Assembly (NCBI GenBank): GCA_028822125.1 | Contig: JAPKEK010000152.1 | Coordinates: 1 to 6,146 of the forward strand | DNA from: Pseudomonadales bacterium | GTDB lineage: Bacteria > Pseudomonadota > Gammaproteobacteria > Pseudomonadales > Azotimanducaceae | Reading direction: 5' to 3' | Length of the DNA stretch: 6,146 nt | Shown here: in pieces, positions 5,781 to 6,146 of the stretch | How the letters are laid out: each line of letters starts with the position of its first letter | Position numbering within the stretch: position 1 is the stretch's first letter | Notes under the pieces: generated by a model | The model's database searches: none | What the model saw: only the letters and a program-made list of their open reading frames with translations | Told to the model about the DNA's origin: nothing | Position numbers and translations under genes: made by a program

Positions 5781-6146
5781 ATGCTCGATCCAAAATTGCT
5801 GCGCACAGAGCTTCACGACATTGCCGTGCGGCTAAAAAAGAAATATTTTAACCTTGATATTAATCAGGTCGAAGTGATCGAGGCTGAGCGTAAATCTGCA
5901 CAGATAGCGGTTGAAGTGCTTCAGGCAGAGCGCAACAAACAGTCCAAAATGATAGGTCAAGCTAAAGCAAAAGGTGAGGATGTAGCACCACTGTTGGCGC
6001 AGGTTGCCGACCTTGGAGAGCGTCTTGCTGAACAAAAGACGCAGTTTGAGTCGGTTTCCGAGCAATTTCAGAGCCTGGTGCTGGCGATTCCAAATATCCC
6101 AGATGAAAGCGTTCCTGCCGGGAAAACAGAGGACGATAATGTTGAG
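5781..6146 (+). CDS. serS: Seryl-tRNA synthetase, N-terminal 122 residues (3' end outside window)
   Basis: This class II aminoacyl-tRNA synthetase charges tRNA-Ser (and tRNA-Sec where present) with serine in the cytoplasm. The visible part starts MLDPKLLRTELHDIAVRLKK, the characteristic SerRS opening. Next comes the long antiparallel coiled-coil arm that contacts the tRNA variable arm (about residues 30-100), with LQAERNKQSKMIGQAKAKGE at 47-66 as the conserved helix and turn. LAIPNIPDESVPAGKTEDDN (101-120) then leads into the catalytic core. Motifs 1, 2 and 3 lie beyond the window; the family is about 425-430 aa, so some 300 residues are missing. The ATG has AGGG (5769-5772) 8 nt upstream. 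It sits 65 nt after the broken crcB, where a weak promoter may provide independent expression. Confidence 0.96.
   Translation, partial: MLDPKLLRTELHDIAVRLKKKYFNLDINQVEVIEAERKSAQIAVEVLQAERNKQSKMIGQAKAKGEDVAPLLAQVADLGERLAEQKTQFESVSEQFQSLVLAIPNIPDESVPAGKTEDDNVE

Overview
The window is ordinary, compact gammaproteobacterial chromosome from the conserved trxB / ftsK-lolA-rarA-serS neighbourhood. A crcB-type fluoride-channel gene lies between rarA and serS, an arrangement I recall from Pseudomonas and other non-enteric Gammaproteobacteria. In Escherichia coli lrp separates trxB from ftsK; no lrp is seen here. TrxB, FtsK, LolA, RarA and SerS all read as full-quality bacterial proteins. The short-linker FtsK (780 aa) and base composition near 50% G+C also suit a Pseudomonas-like or marine gammaproteobacterium. 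Species cannot be determined.

Layout. On the minus strand are the first 191 codons of trxB (575 down to 1) and, upstream of it and co-oriented, a possible 78-aa hypothetical gene (860-624). Positions 861-1052 form a divergent control region with a good sigma70-like promoter facing ftsK and a 14-bp operator-like palindrome. On the plus strand follow ftsK (1053-3395), lolA (3379-4017), rarA (4014-5333), a broken crcB (5336-5715) and the first 122 codons of serS (5781 onward). Overlaps or gaps are 17 nt, 4 nt, +2 nt and +65 nt, so ftsK-lolA-rarA-crcB look like one transcript, and serS may also have its own weak promoter.

Together these genes are housekeeping: thioredoxin reduction, chromosome segregation at the septum, lipoprotein transport to the outer membrane, replication-fork maintenance, fluoride export and serine tRNA charging. 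They share a transcript rather than a pathway.

The most noteworthy observation is that crcB is split. The N-terminal half is in one frame and the conserved TTFSTFS half is in another. The best family-like reading also meets an in-frame TAG, which suggests two independent lesions and a true pseudogene. Its stop codon lies in a perfect 12-bp tandem duplication. The 78-aa ORF and the nested inverted repeats between trxB and ftsK are secondary leads. I see no mobile element, CRISPR array, RNA gene or convincing terminator, and no evidence of a new multi-gene system.
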